A DNA stretch of 64,000 bases from Pedobacter panaciterrae (lineage in GTDB: Bacteria; Bacteroidota; Bacteroidia; Sphingobacteriales; Sphingobacteriaceae), in NCBI RefSeq assembly GCF_013204795.1, contig NZ_JABMKW010000008.1:930001-994000 (forward strand), given 5' to 3'. Below are positions 1-9,726 of this stretch, in pieces. Positions within the stretch are counted from its first letter, which is position 1; each line of letters begins with the position of its first letter. A program made the translations under genes and the position numbers. The notes under the pieces were generated by a model. The model had not been told where the DNA came from. It made no database searches and saw nothing but the letters and a program-made list of their open reading frames with translations.

Positions 1-2
1 AA

Positions 3-3000
3 GCATCAGAGCTGATAGTAAAACCCTCAACATTTAATGCTCGGCAAGCTGTGATCACAGGTACAGTGCGCGATGAAGCAGGCAACCCTTTACCGGGAGT
101 AAGTGTAATTGTGAAAGGAACAACAACCGGATCAATCACTGATGCACAAGGTAAATACAGTATAAATGCGCCTGACAATGCCATCCTTGTCTTCACTTAT
201 ATTGGGTATACAAAAATAGAATTGCCTGTTGGAGGAAAGACTTTGTTAAATATCCAGCTCACTCCCGATCAGACTTCATTAAATGAACTGATTGTTGTTG
301 GGTATGGTACCCAAAAGAAAGAAACGGTAACCGGATCTATCTCGCAGGTAAAGGGAACTGAACTTGTTAAAAGTCCACAGCCCAACCTATCCAATGCACT
401 GGCAGGAAGATTTTCGGGTGTGGTAATCAATAATAGAGGAGGAGAGCCAGGATACGATGGTTCGAGCATCACAATTCGCGGGCAAGCCACAACCGGTAGC
501 AATGCCGTGCTTGTAGTGGTAGATGGTGTACCCGGACAAATCGGAGGTTTGGAACGCCTGGATCCGAACGACATTGAAAGCGTGTCGGTACTGAAGGATG
601 CTTCGGCAGCGATCTATGGTAATCGCGCTGCCAATGGAGTAATCCTTGTAACCACTAAAAAAGGTAAAACAGGTAAGCCTACCATAAGCTACAGCTTTAA
701 CCAGGGTTTTAGTTCACCTACCCGTTTGCCAAAACTTGCGGATGCAGCAACGTATGCGCAGATCATGAACGAGATCAACTATTACGCAAGTGAATCCGGA
801 GGTTTGAACCAATCTTATTCCGAAGAACAAATTCAGAAATTCAGGGATGGTTCTGATCCGATCTTGTACCCGAATACAGACTGGGCTCAAACAGTGCTCA
901 AGAAATCTGCGCTGCAGAATCAGCACAGTTTGTCTGTAAACGGAGGAACTGATGATGTGAAGTATTACATGTCGCTTGGTATGATCGATCAGGACGGAAT
1001 CTATAAAAATGGGGTTACCAGCTATAAACAATACAATTTCCGCTCAAATATTGATGCAAATGTGAGCAAGCGTCTGAAAGTGGGATTATCACTTGCCGGC
1101 CGCGAAGAAAATCGCAAATTTCCAATAACTGGCGCCAATGATCTTTTCAGATCACTTTACCGCTCTAAACCTATTGTAGCTGCATTTTATCCAAATGGAT
1201 TGCCAACCAGAGGGATAGAAGGCTCAAACCCTGCAATACTTGTAACGGATTTGGGGGGGACTAGCAATAACCCTACACAGGTGCTTAATGCTATTTTGAA
1301 AGGCAGCTACCAGATACCGGGTATCGAAGGCCTGTCGGCAGATGGATTTTTCTCTGTAGACAAGTCTAATGTATTTGTGAAAACCTTTAATAAACCTTAT
1401 TTATTGTATGAGTATCAAGCATCAACCGATACATACACTTCAGGTGTTTATGGAGGGAATAACAATAAAGCCACCCTTAAAGAATCGCAAAAACGAGAAT
1501 CATTACTCACTTCAAACATTAAACTGAATTTTGAGCGTAAGTTTGGTGTACATAATATTAACGCCTTTGTGGGGTATGAGCAAAGCAAAAATAACCTTGA
1601 GTTCTTTGACGCTGATCGCTTCAATTACCTGTCAAACCAATTGCCTGAGCTTTCTCAGGGAGGAACAGCAGCAACAGATTTTCTGAATTCCGGTTACAGT
1701 TCAAACTATACCCGCAAAAGTATAATCAGCAGACTGGCGTATGCCTACGACGATAAATATCTATTTGAAGGTCAACTGCGTCGCGATGGTTCATCCATCT
1801 TTGCTCCTGGCAAACAATGGGGTACTTTCCCCTCGGTTTCTGCTGGATGGCGCATCAATAAAGAAAAATGGTTCGGTGATAATGTGAAGTTCTTCGACGA
1901 ACTGAAGTTAAGAGCTTCTTATGGTTCGTTGGGTAATGACAATGTTAATGCATTTCAGTACTATGATAATTACATTCTGGTAGGTAATGGCTTTGTGGCG
2001 CAAGCACCAGGTGGTGCGCCAACTATTCAACCGGGAGTGGGTTTGTCAAAACTTGCTAACCCGAATATTACCTGGGAAGTATCAAAAAAACTTGACATAG
2101 GGATTAACGCTACATTCCTGAAAAACTTCACATTTGAGGCGATCTATTTCAAACAAAAAAGGTCCGACATCCTTGCAACACGTAATGCCTCTCTTCCTGG
2201 ATCTTCTGGTATTGTGAATCCTTATAATGATGGCAGTTCAAATTACAATCCATTGGTTCCTTCAGAAAATATTGGTAAAGTCAACAGCGAAGGTTTTGAG
2301 GGTACACTGGGCTATACGCATCGTGGAAATGAATTCAACTGGGGTGTGTCTGGTAACATGACTTATGCTAAAAGTGAAGTCATCTTCATCGATGAAGCCT
2401 CTGGTACGTTAGATTATCAAAAAAAGACCGGCAGGCCACTGAACAGTTATTTGTTGTACAATGCGATAGGCATCTTCCGTACCCAGGCTGATCTGGATAA
2501 TAATCCTCATGTTTCAGGAGCGAAAATCGGCGACCTGATCTATGAAGATTATAATCGTGATGGCGTGCTCAACGCAGATGATATGAGCATGGCAAAATAT
2601 GGTAACATTCCTCAAATTACGTATGGTTTTAACTTCAATGCCTCTTATAAAAACTTCGATCTTTCGGTATTGTTCGCAGGACAGGCAAGGGTAAGCCAGT
2701 ATGTATTGCCAGAATCAGGTAGTATAGGTAATTTTTATAGCAGTTGGGCCGATAATAGGTTCAGCCCTTCCAATCCTAACGGATCTTTTCCAAAAGTGAC
2801 TGAACGTGCAGGTAACGCCATTAGTGGGGGAGCTTATAAAAACAATTTCTGGCTGAATAATTCTTCATTCCTGCGTCTTAAGAACGTAGAGCTTGCCTAC
2901 AACCTGAAAGGAGATTTTCTATCAAAGATCAAGGTTTCCGGAGTAAGGATATTTGCAAGTGCCTTTAACTTATTCACAATCACTAAAGTAAAAGACTATG

Positions 3001-3080
3001 ATCCTGAAGGTAGCAGCGAAAGCGGACAGTTTTATCCGCAGCAAAGGATCATCAATTTAGGTGCAAACGTTAAATTTTAA
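3..3080 (+). CDS. SusC/RagA-type TonB-linked outer-membrane transporter, 5' end missing
   Basis: Outer-membrane beta-barrel that takes up glycan fragments with TonB energy, paired with the SusD lipoprotein encoded 11 bp downstream. The frame is open to the left edge with no stop, and the first residues have no signal peptide, so the gene starts outside the window; the GTG at 51 is only an internal codon. Just after it comes a carboxypeptidase-regulatory-like (CarboxypepD_reg) domain (GTVRDEAGNPLPGVSV), then a TonB-box-like segment ending in VVGYG, the plug domain with DPNDIESVSVLKDASAAIYG, and a long barrel ending in a C-terminal phenylalanine. About 1,025 residues are visible. A missing N-terminal STN domain is possible but cannot be judged here. 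Family assignment is secure; the substrate is inferred only from the GH35 gene downstream. Confidence 0.95.
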   Translation, partial: ASELIVKPSTFNARQAVITGTVRDEAGNPLPGVSVIVKGTTTGSITDAQGKYSINAPDNAILVFTYIGYTKIELPVGGKTLLNIQLTPDQTSLNELIVVGYGTQKKETVTGSISQVKGTELVKSPQPNLSNALAGRFSGVVINNRGGEPGYDGSSITIRGQATTGSNAVLVVVDGVPGQIGGLERLDPNDIESVSVLKDASAAIYGNRAANGVILVTTKKGKTGKPTISYSFNQGFSSPTRLPKLADAATYAQIMNEINYYASESGGLNQSYSEEQIQKFRDGSDPILYPNTDWAQTVLKKSALQNQHSLSVNGGTDDVKYYMSLGMIDQDGIYKNGVTSYKQYNFRSNIDANVSKRLKVGLSLAGREENRKFPITGANDLFRSLYRSKPIVAAFYPNGLPTRGIEGSNPAILVTDLGGTSNNPTQVLNAILKGSYQIPGIEGLSADGFFSVDKSNVFVKTFNKPYLLYEYQASTDTYTSGVYGGNNNKATLKESQKRESLLTSNIKLNFERKFGVHNINAFVGYEQSKNNLEFFDADRFNYLSNQLPELSQGGTAATDFLNSGYSSNYTRKSIISRLAYAYDDKYLFEGQLRRDGSSIFAPGKQWGTFPSVSAGWRINKEKWFGDNVKFFDELKLRASYGSLGNDNVNAFQYYDNYILVGNGFVAQAPGGAPTIQPGVGLSKLANPNITWEVSKKLDIGINATFLKNFTFEAIYFKQKRSDILATRNASLPGSSGIVNPYNDGSSNYNPLVPSENIGKVNSEGFEGTLGYTHRGNEFNWGVSGNMTYAKSEVIFIDEASGTLDYQKKTGRPLNSYLLYNAIGIFRTQADLDNNPHVSGAKIGDLIYEDYNRDGVLNADDMSMAKYGNIPQITYGFNFNASYKNFDLSVLFAGQARVSQYVLPESGSIGNFYSSWADNRFSPSNPNGSFPKVTERAGNAISGGAYKNNFWLNNSSFLRLKNVELAYNLKGDFLSKIKVSGVRIFASAFNLFTITKVKDYDPEGSSESGQFYPQQRIINLGANVKF

Positions 3081-3091
3081 ATCTTGTAAAA

Positions 3092-4795
3092 ATGAAGTAC
3101 AAATATAGCATACCAGTTTTTATTTTAATAAGCGGTGTACTGGCACTGAGTTCATGTAAAAAGGATTTTCTGGATGTTACTGCAACAGACCGGATCCCAA
3201 CGAATACGTTGGAAACAGATACCGCCGTGTTTGAGGCTTTTGTAACCAATAGTTACATTGGAACAAGGCTGCAAGATAAAGAAGCAGATGGAACCAATCC
3301 AGGATTTGGACGTGGGTTCGAATATAGCATGTGGAGTTCATTGACTGATGAGTCCATTTATAATAATGATGACAATACCTGGTTGGTACAAAGAGGGCAG
3401 TTAGCCCCGGAAAACCTGGGAGCACTTGGCGTATTATGGGGCAGAAGCTACCGCGGCATTCGCGAGTGCAATTATGCCCTCAAGGTTTTAACTACCATAC
3501 AAATGAGTGCCGCGCGCAAAACCAGACTCGAAGGTGAGTTAAAGTTCATCAGGGCATTCCGTTATCAGGATCTGATCCGTAACTACGGAAAGGTAGTGCT
3601 TATGGGAGATCAGGTGCTTGGCTTAACAGATAACCTTCAGGATCCTGCGCTATTCAAACGTTCAACTATTAAAGAGGGTATTGATTATGTAGCAGCACAG
3701 CTTGATGACGCTGCGGCTAAATTGCCGTTGAATAATGACAATTCATGGTTATTGGGCAGGGCTACCAAAGGTGCTGCATTGGCACTAAAATCCAGATTAT
3801 TGCTGTATGCTGCCAGTCCTTTATATGAAGCAGCGGGTACCTGGCAAGCTGCGGTAAATGCAGCACAACAGGTAATTGGCCTAAACAAATATGGAATCTA
3901 TCAGGGAGGCTATGGTAATATGTTCCTGATTAACGAAAGTAATGAAGCCATATTTGAACGTGTGTATACCAAGAATGCCAATCACACTCACCTGGAAATC
4001 GCTAACGGACCAAATGGCTATGGCGGTTGGGCCGGAAATACCCCTACGCAAAACCTGGTAGACGTTTATGATCTAACCAACGGCCTTCCGGCAAATACCA
4101 GTAACCCACTGTATAATCCAGCTAAACCTTATGAAAATCGTGATCCGCGTTTTAAAGCAACCATTTTGTATAATGGTGCAGCTTATCGCGAGCGTAATAT
4201 AGAAACGTTTATACCAGGCGGAAAAGATAGCAGAGATGGAAATGACAACTGGAATACTACAAAAACCGGTTATTATCTTAAAAAATTCATGAACGATGCC
4301 TATCCTTTGCAGAATCCATGGGGTAATGCTGGCTTCCAGCCCTGGATTTATATCAGGTATGCTGAAGTTTTGCTCAATTTTGCAGAAGCAGCAAATGAAG
4401 CCTATGGCCCTGATGTTGTACCAGCCGGATCAAGCTTCTCAGCCCGTCAGGCCATCAATATGATCAGGTCAAGGGCTAGTGTAAATATGCCGGATCTGGC
4501 TGCTGGAATGGCACAGACTGATATGCGTACTGCTATCAGACACGAACGTCAGATAGAGCTTGCGTTTGAAGAGCATCGTTTCTATGATGTTAGAAGATGG
4601 AAAATAGCAGATGTAACGGAAAATCTTCCTTCAAGAGGTGTGGTCATCACCAAAAATAATGATGGAACTTTTACTTTTACTTCCAAGATAGCACTTGATG
4701 GGCGTAAGTTCGAGACCAAACATTATTGGTTACCAATTCCAAGGACTGAAATTCTTGCCTCAGGGAACCAATTACAGCAAAATCCGAACTACTAG
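3092..4795 (+). CDS. SusD/RagB-family glycan-binding lipoprotein
   Basis: Surface lipoprotein that caps the SusC barrel and binds the incoming oligosaccharide. The 567-residue product starts with a lipoprotein signal (lipobox LSSC, Cys22) followed by KKDFLDV, typical of SusD proteins. The middle is rich in TPR-like helices (LKFIRAFRYQDLIRNYG), and the C-terminal part has the usual HERQIELAFEEHRFYDVRRW stretch and ends in QNPNY. It follows SusC with an 11-bp gap, so the two are co-transcribed. Family certain; ligand unknown. Confidence 0.96.
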   Translation: MKYKYSIPVFILISGVLALSSCKKDFLDVTATDRIPTNTLETDTAVFEAFVTNSYIGTRLQDKEADGTNPGFGRGFEYSMWSSLTDESIYNNDDNTWLVQRGQLAPENLGALGVLWGRSYRGIRECNYALKVLTTIQMSAARKTRLEGELKFIRAFRYQDLIRNYGKVVLMGDQVLGLTDNLQDPALFKRSTIKEGIDYVAAQLDDAAAKLPLNNDNSWLLGRATKGAALALKSRLLLYAASPLYEAAGTWQAAVNAAQQVIGLNKYGIYQGGYGNMFLINESNEAIFERVYTKNANHTHLEIANGPNGYGGWAGNTPTQNLVDVYDLTNGLPANTSNPLYNPAKPYENRDPRFKATILYNGAAYRERNIETFIPGGKDSRDGNDNWNTTKTGYYLKKFMNDAYPLQNPWGNAGFQPWIYIRYAEVLLNFAEAANEAYGPDVVPAGSSFSARQAINMIRSRASVNMPDLAAGMAQTDMRTAIRHERQIELAFEEHRFYDVRRWKIADVTENLPSRGVVITKNNDGTFTFTSKIALDGRKFETKHYWLPIPRTEILASGNQLQQNPNY

Positions 4796-4807
4796 CAGAA
4801 TTTATAG

Positions 4808-4840
4808 AATGCCGGGAAACAAAACGTTTTTCCGGCATTT
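4808..4840 (+). terminator. hairpin between susD and the GH35 gene
   Basis: AATGCCGG and CCGGCATT pair around an inner GAAAC/GTTTT stem, followed by TTTTG. This looks like an intrinsic terminator or partial attenuator that lowers GH35 expression relative to susCD; the GH35 start is only 32 bp further. Confidence 0.6.
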
Positions 4841-4871
4841 TGTAAATTTTCCAATTTATAAAACATCCTAA

Positions 4872-6704
4872 ATGAAAATATTCAATTTAATTTACTTGTC
4901 GGCAGTATTGTTACTATTATGCAGTTGCAGTAAAAATAATGCAGCACATACTTTTGAACTTGGGGATAATGACTTTCTGCTCGACGGAAAACCTTTTCAG
5001 ATTGTATCCGGTGAAATACATTATCCACGCGTACCCAGAGAAGCATGGAGAGACCGGATGAAAATGGCAAAAGCCATGGGACTCAATACTATTGGAACCT
5101 ATGTGTTCTGGAACGCACATGAGCCTGAAAAAGATGTGTTTGATTTCTCTGGCAACAATGATATTGCTGAATTTGTAAAGATAGCACAACAAGAAGGGCT
5201 ATGGGTAATATTGCGGCCTAGTCCTTATGTCTGTGCCGAATGGGAATTTGGAGGTTATCCGTACTGGCTTCAAAATGAACAAGGTCTGAAAGTAAGAAGC
5301 CGGGAAAAACAATACCTGGAAGAATACCGCAAATACATTCACGAAGTGGGTAAACAACTTGCTCCCTTGCAGGTCAACCATGGAGGTAATGTGCTTATGG
5401 TGCAGATTGAAAATGAATATGGTTCTTATGGATCTGATAAGGAATACTTGCGTATTAACCGTGAGATGTTTATTGATGCGGGGTTCGATGGATTACTATA
5501 TACATGTGATCCTCAAAAAGACATCAAAAAAGGATTTCTGCCCGGAACACTTCCTGCAATTAATGGGCAAGACAATCCGGAAATCGTGAAAAAGGAAATC
5601 CGCGAATTAAATGGTGGCAAAGGCCCCTTCTTTATAGCCGAATGGTATCCGGCATGGTTTGATTGGTGGGGTACACCGCATCATAAAGTTCCGGCTGAAC
5701 AATATACAGGAAAGCTCGATTCCGTACTTGCAGCTGGCATTTCCATCAATATGTATATGTTCCACGGCGGTAGTACCCGCGCTTTCATGAACGGAGCTAA
5801 TTACCGTGATACTATACCCTACGAACCTCAGATCAGCAGTTATGATTACGACGCACCACTTGACGAAGCAGGTAACGCAACTGAAAAGTTTATGAAATTC
5901 AGGGCGGTTATTGAAAAGCATTTGCCTGCTGGTGCCAAGTTGCCTGCTGTTCCTGCCCCAAAGCCAGCAGCAGCTCTTGATGCTATTCCCTTTTCATCCG
6001 AAGTTAGTATTTACGAGTATCTTGGAAAATCAAAGCAAAGCATTCAGCCACTGACTTTCGAAGACCTGAACCAGGCCTATGGATATGTACTTTATCGCAC
6101 AACTATCAATGGAGGAAAGCAGGGTATGCTAAAAATTGATGGATTGAAGGATTTCGGTCTGGTCTATGTTAACGGTAAACGACAGGGTATTTTGGACAGG
6201 AGACTGAATCAGGATAGTCTCATGATAGATTTACCATCGGGTAAGATCACTCTTGATATATTAGTAGAAAATATGGGAAGGATTAATTTCGGGCCATTTT
6301 TACTTCAAAATAAAAAAGGGATTACCGGCAAAGTCACCTTAGCTGGTTCGGTCTTGGAATCATGGGATATGTTTTCATTGCCTTTTGATAAACAGCCACT
6401 TAAAAAAGAGGTTAGCAATGCAGTTAATCGGGATGCTCCAATGTTAAAGTATGCAGAATTTGAACTGAAAAACTTACAGGATACCTATCTGGATATGCGG
6501 AAATGGGGTAAAGGCGTGATTTGGGTAAACGGTCATAATCTTGGAAAGTACTGGAGTATTGGCCCTCAGCAAACAATTTACCTGCCTGCTGAATGGCTGA
6601 AAAAAGGTAAAAACCAGGTGGTTGTACTTGATTTGCTTAAGACCGATCAGCAGTTCCTTACCAGTCTTAATAAACCAATTTTGGATCAGATTAATACCAG
6701 GTAA
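4872..6704 (+). CDS. GH35 beta-galactosidase, lipoprotein
   Basis: Exo-beta-galactosidase of glycoside hydrolase family 35, retaining mechanism, likely removing terminal beta-linked galactose from an oligosaccharide imported by the upstream SusCD pair. Lipoprotein signal with Cys19 (LCSC), so anchored in a membrane on the periplasmic or outer face. The (beta/alpha)8 domain opens with SGEIHYPRVPREAWRDRM and TYVFWNAHEPE. Glu182 in IENEYGSYG matches the family acid/base and Glu257 in FIAEWYPAW the nucleophile. The C-terminal half holds jelly-roll beta domains (WGKGVIWVNGHNLGKYW), as usual. Length 610 residues is normal. Family and activity class are secure; the natural glycan (galactan, xyloglucan side chain, other) is open. 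Confidence 0.93.
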   Translation: MKIFNLIYLSAVLLLLCSCSKNNAAHTFELGDNDFLLDGKPFQIVSGEIHYPRVPREAWRDRMKMAKAMGLNTIGTYVFWNAHEPEKDVFDFSGNNDIAEFVKIAQQEGLWVILRPSPYVCAEWEFGGYPYWLQNEQGLKVRSREKQYLEEYRKYIHEVGKQLAPLQVNHGGNVLMVQIENEYGSYGSDKEYLRINREMFIDAGFDGLLYTCDPQKDIKKGFLPGTLPAINGQDNPEIVKKEIRELNGGKGPFFIAEWYPAWFDWWGTPHHKVPAEQYTGKLDSVLAAGISINMYMFHGGSTRAFMNGANYRDTIPYEPQISSYDYDAPLDEAGNATEKFMKFRAVIEKHLPAGAKLPAVPAPKPAAALDAIPFSSEVSIYEYLGKSKQSIQPLTFEDLNQAYGYVLYRTTINGGKQGMLKIDGLKDFGLVYVNGKRQGILDRRLNQDSLMIDLPSGKITLDILVENMGRINFGPFLLQNKKGITGKVTLAGSVLESWDMFSLPFDKQPLKKEVSNAVNRDAPMLKYAEFELKNLQDTYLDMRKWGKGVIWVNGHNLGKYWSIGPQQTIYLPAEWLKKGKNQVVVLDLLKTDQQFLTSLNKPILDQINTR

Positions 6705-6705
6705 T

Positions 6706-6777
6706 AATCAATTAAATCAAATTTAACTATTCTATTGAACGATAGAATAGCTAAATTTGGTTGACCATTAATTGATT
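6706..6777 (+). terminator. long nested inverted repeat after the GH35 gene
   Basis: Outer arms AATCAATTAA (6706-6715) and TTAATTGATT (6768-6777) enclose inner arms around CTATTCTAT/ATAGAATAG extended by AAATTTA/TAAATTT. It starts 2 bp after the GH35 stop and ends 2 bp before the ATG of the next gene, so it may end the upstream transcript and also fold over the next start. Confidence 0.5.
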
Positions 6778-6779
6778 AT

Positions 6780-7160
6780 ATGCTTTCAATCTTCAAAACC
6801 TCCTCCATTATTTATTCTTTTAGCATTGCAATAATGCTTATTCCAGTTGCTTGTAGGAAACAGAATAATCCAGATCAAAACAAAAAGGTCAAAGATGCTC
6901 CAACGAGCGAACTTGGAACTGTTTTTCCAGAAATCAGGGAGATCAAAAATGATACAGCAAAACTGGCTCTTTATCCTTATGCCAGTTTTTTTATTATTGA
7001 CCTTGGACTTAAGGGGAGTGAACAAAAACTGAAGATGATCCGCCAGGCTAATAAATCTGATGTTCCTGTAAAAGTGAAAGTATTCCAGGACAATAGAAGT
7101 GAGGTAGCGGAAATCTATCCTGCAACTAAACAGGATATTGATAAGTATAAAAAACATTAA
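6780..7160 (+). CDS. small lipoprotein of unknown function
   Basis: I do not recognise the family. The 126-residue product begins with a hydrophobic segment and a lipobox-like PVAC (Cys25), followed by a polar, asparagine- and lysine-rich linker, so it is probably an exported lipoprotein. The rest is a short mixed domain (residues about 45-126) with alternating hydrophobic residues that could form a small beta sheet, and a very basic C-terminal tail (DIDKYKKH). It lies 75 bp after GH35 and 13 bp before the AraC-type gene on the same strand, which favours this frame over the long open frame on the opposite strand. Moderate confidence that it is translated. Confidence 0.6.
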   Translation: MLSIFKTSSIIYSFSIAIMLIPVACRKQNNPDQNKKVKDAPTSELGTVFPEIREIKNDTAKLALYPYASFFIIDLGLKGSEQKLKMIRQANKSDVPVKVKVFQDNRSEVAEIYPATKQDIDKYKKH

Positions 7161-7173
7161 AAAACGACTTCTC

Positions 7174-8094
7174 ATGAACCCGAAGGAATCAGTATCGAAA
7201 AACCTGGCTGATCTGTACGAGATGATGGGCTTGCCTGTAGACTTGGTAAGTGCCGAGTCGGGGTTTACTGTACATTCCTTAAGAGAAACATTTAAGAATC
7301 TCCCTTTTAAATCGATTGCTTACCGACCAGATTATTTCAGCTTTGTTTTCGTTAAAAATGCATACGGAAAGTATATCATAGATGAGATGACATTTGACAT
7401 TACCCCCGGTACAATCTATTTCACTAATCCGGGAAATTACAGAAGCTTTGAATGGTCTGAAATTACAGAGGCCTATCTGATCACATTTAATGAATCTTAT
7501 CTGCAAGAACATGTTCATCAGGATGTTTATCAGGACTTTTCTTTTTTGCTTACAGAAACAGTTCAGCCAAGGTTGATGCCACCTGAACAGTTTGATGAAA
7601 TAGAAAAGCTCTATCACCAGATCCATAAAGAGCATTTGGGCAATTCTATCTATAAGAATAGAATTATTGGAAGCATGTTTGTGGTTCTGCTATTAAAAAT
7701 AAAAGAATACTTCTGGCAAAATTATAATCCTATATATGAGGGGAATAGGAGTTCCTTCATTGTTAAAGTATTTAAAAAGAACCTTGAAGATCACTATCGG
7801 GCTATCGTTTTTGGTCAGGAAAATATTTTATTCCGGGTTCAGGACTACGCAGATTTGCAGCATTTACATCCGAATTACCTAAGTAGCGTAATCAAAACAA
7901 AAACAGGTAAACCTGTTAGCACGTGGATTGCTGAAAAAACAGTTGCAAAGGCAAAGTCGCTATTGCATAACTCAGAAGCTTCCATCAAAGAAATTTCTTT
8001 TACACTTGGGTTTTCAGAGGCTACCCATTTTAGTAATTACTTTAAGAAGTATACAGAGCTTACTCCGATAGCTTACAGAAAGCTGCAAAGCTAA
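7174..8094 (+). CDS. AraC-family transcriptional regulator
   Basis: Cytoplasmic DNA-binding regulator of 306 residues. The N-terminal ~150 residues look like a cupin-type sensory domain (FDITPGTIYFTNPGNYRSFEWSE). The C-terminal ~100 residues hold the two AraC helix-turn-helix units; the second has the family signature IKEISFTLGFSEATHFSNYFKKYTELTPIAYR. I chose the ATG at 7174, not an upstream TTG at 7138, because the latter overlaps the preceding gene and adds residues unlike the family. The two dehydrogenase genes 93 bp downstream on the same strand are the likely targets, a common arrangement for this type of regulator. Effector unknown. Confidence 0.9.
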   Translation: MNPKESVSKNLADLYEMMGLPVDLVSAESGFTVHSLRETFKNLPFKSIAYRPDYFSFVFVKNAYGKYIIDEMTFDITPGTIYFTNPGNYRSFEWSEITEAYLITFNESYLQEHVHQDVYQDFSFLLTETVQPRLMPPEQFDEIEKLYHQIHKEHLGNSIYKNRIIGSMFVVLLLKIKEYFWQNYNPIYEGNRSSFIVKVFKKNLEDHYRAIVFGQENILFRVQDYADLQHLHPNYLSSVIKTKTGKPVSTWIAEKTVAKAKSLLHNSEASIKEISFTLGFSEATHFSNYFKKYTELTPIAYRKLQS

Positions 8095-8187
8095 TCTTAG
8101 ATTTTTATACTTAATCCTTTAATATCCGTCCTTTTTGCAGTTGTTCTTTATCTGACCTTTGAGTTATCAAAATAAGATAAAGAAAAC

Positions 8188-8928
8188 ATGAAAACTCTAA
8201 AAGAAAAAGTAATTCTGATTACAGGTGCCTCAAGAGGCATAGGCGCAAGTATCGCTCATAAATTAGCATCAGCAGGTGCAAAAGTAATTGTAAACTATGC
8301 AGGTGGTAGAGCTGCGGCAGAACAAACCGTAAACGACATTATACAACAAGGTGGTGATGCCATTGCCATTCAGGCAGACGTAAGTAATGCCGCTGCTGTT
8401 AAAGCTATGTTTGACACCGCAATTGATCATTATGGCCGGATTGATGTTTTGGTGAATAACGCAGGTATCATGATCAATAAATTACTTAAAGATACTACTG
8501 ACGAAGATTTTGCACTTCAATTTGATATTAACGTTAAGGGAACTTTTAATACGATGCGTGAAGCAGCTACCCGATTATCGGACAACGGAAGCATCATTAA
8601 TTTTTCAACTTCTGTGAACCGTATCATGTTGCCTACTTATAGTACTTATGTGGCTACAAAAGCAGCCGTAGAACAATTAACCCGTGTATTTTCTAAAGAG
8701 GTTGGTGGCAGAGGTATCAATGTAAACTCAATTTCGCCGGGACCAACCAATACTGAATTATTTACTAAAGGTAAATCTCAGGAAGTTATAGACCGCCTGG
8801 CATCTCTTTCTGCTTTTAACCGAATTGGTGAGCCTGAGGATATTGCACAGGTGGTGACATTCCTTGCGGGGGATGAGGCAAAATGGATTACTGCACAGAA
8901 TATTGGCGTTAACGGCGGCATGGCTTAA
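8188..8928 (+). CDS. short-chain dehydrogenase/reductase (FabG-like)
   Basis: NAD(P)-dependent oxidoreductase of the classical SDR family, cytosolic, 246 residues (usual about 250). Visible: the nucleotide-binding TGASRGIG at residues 13-20, NNAG at 90-93, and a catalytic set with Ser140/142, Tyr154 and Lys158 (YVATK). PGPTNTELF follows, as in FabG-like enzymes. It is the first of two tandem SDR genes 29 bp apart and follows an AraC-type gene. Such pairs in Bacteroidota usually act on small carbonyl compounds and not in fatty-acid synthesis, but the substrate cannot be named from sequence. Confidence 0.92.
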   Translation: MKTLKEKVILITGASRGIGASIAHKLASAGAKVIVNYAGGRAAAEQTVNDIIQQGGDAIAIQADVSNAAAVKAMFDTAIDHYGRIDVLVNNAGIMINKLLKDTTDEDFALQFDINVKGTFNTMREAATRLSDNGSIINFSTSVNRIMLPTYSTYVATKAAVEQLTRVFSKEVGGRGINVNSISPGPTNTELFTKGKSQEVIDRLASLSAFNRIGEPEDIAQVVTFLAGDEAKWITAQNIGVNGGMA

Positions 8929-8957
8929 TCCAATCAGTATTATTTAATCAAAATATC

Positions 8958-9710
8958 ATGAACAGTTTAAAAAATAAAGTGGCATTAATCACAGGATCAG
9001 CAAGAGGTTTAGGTAAAGCTATTGCCGAACGTTACGCTGCCTTAGGCGCAGACGTGGTGATCAATTATTCAAGAGATAAAGCATCAGCTGATGAAGTGCT
9101 AAGTAATATCAAGGCAATGGGGGTAAGGGTAATTGCGGTACAGGCAGACGTAAGCAAAGTGGCTGATCTGGAACGTCTGTTTGAAACTGCAAAAAAAGAA
9201 TTTGGGAAAATCGATATCGTAGTAGCCAATGCCGGAATCGAACTGGTAGAAACACCTGTTGTAGATTTTACAGAGGAACAGTTTGACAGGTTATTTGCCA
9301 TCAACACTAAAGGAGCATATTTTACAATGCAACAGGCTGCAAGAAACGTAGAAGACAAAGGGCGTATCATTTACATTGCTTCCAGTACTACAGCCTTTCC
9401 GGTTCAGGGCATGGCTGTGTATGGTGGGAGTAAAACTACACCAAGGTATATGATTGATGTTTTATCTAAAGAGATTGGCCATAGAGGAGTAACTGTAAAT
9501 ACCATCATTCCATTCGCAGTAGATCATTCGGGTATTTTTGCCGAGCCAGATAGCTATCCTGAATTAAGGAAACAGTTGCTGGACAGCTGTCCGATGGGTA
9601 GACTTGCAGAGGTAGAAGACGTTGCCAATGCAGCTGAATTCTTTGCCAGTGACCTTTCGTCATTTGTTAATGGCCAGCATTTGTTGGTAAATGGCGGGGC
9701 TACCAACTAG
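8958..9710 (+). CDS. short-chain dehydrogenase/reductase, second tandem copy
   Basis: A 250-residue classical SDR, paralogous to the gene 29 bp upstream but clearly diverged. TGSARGLG at residues 12-19 binds the dinucleotide, ANAG stands at 90-93, and Ser142/143, Tyr155 and Lys159 (YGGSK) form the active site. The segment after the catalytic lysine (TIIPFAVDHSGIF) differs from its neighbour's, which points to a different substrate. Probably co-transcribed with the first SDR and stopped by the terminator at 9727-9759. Confidence 0.92.
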   Translation: MNSLKNKVALITGSARGLGKAIAERYAALGADVVINYSRDKASADEVLSNIKAMGVRVIAVQADVSKVADLERLFETAKKEFGKIDIVVANAGIELVETPVVDFTEEQFDRLFAINTKGAYFTMQQAARNVEDKGRIIYIASSTTAFPVQGMAVYGGSKTTPRYMIDVLSKEIGHRGVTVNTIIPFAVDHSGIFAEPDSYPELRKQLLDSCPMGRLAEVEDVANAAEFFASDLSSFVNGQHLLVNGGATN

Positions 9711-9726
9711 TGAAATCATTTAAAAT

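Noticed and set aside
51..53. GTG as true start of the first SusC gene
   Set aside because: The frame continues open to the window edge and no signal peptide follows the GTG, so the gene must begin further upstream.
6786..7175. Long open frame on the minus strand opposite the small lipoprotein gene
   Set aside because: The plus-strand frame has a lipoprotein signal and fits between same-strand neighbours; the minus frame has no such features and is rich in rare-looking residues.
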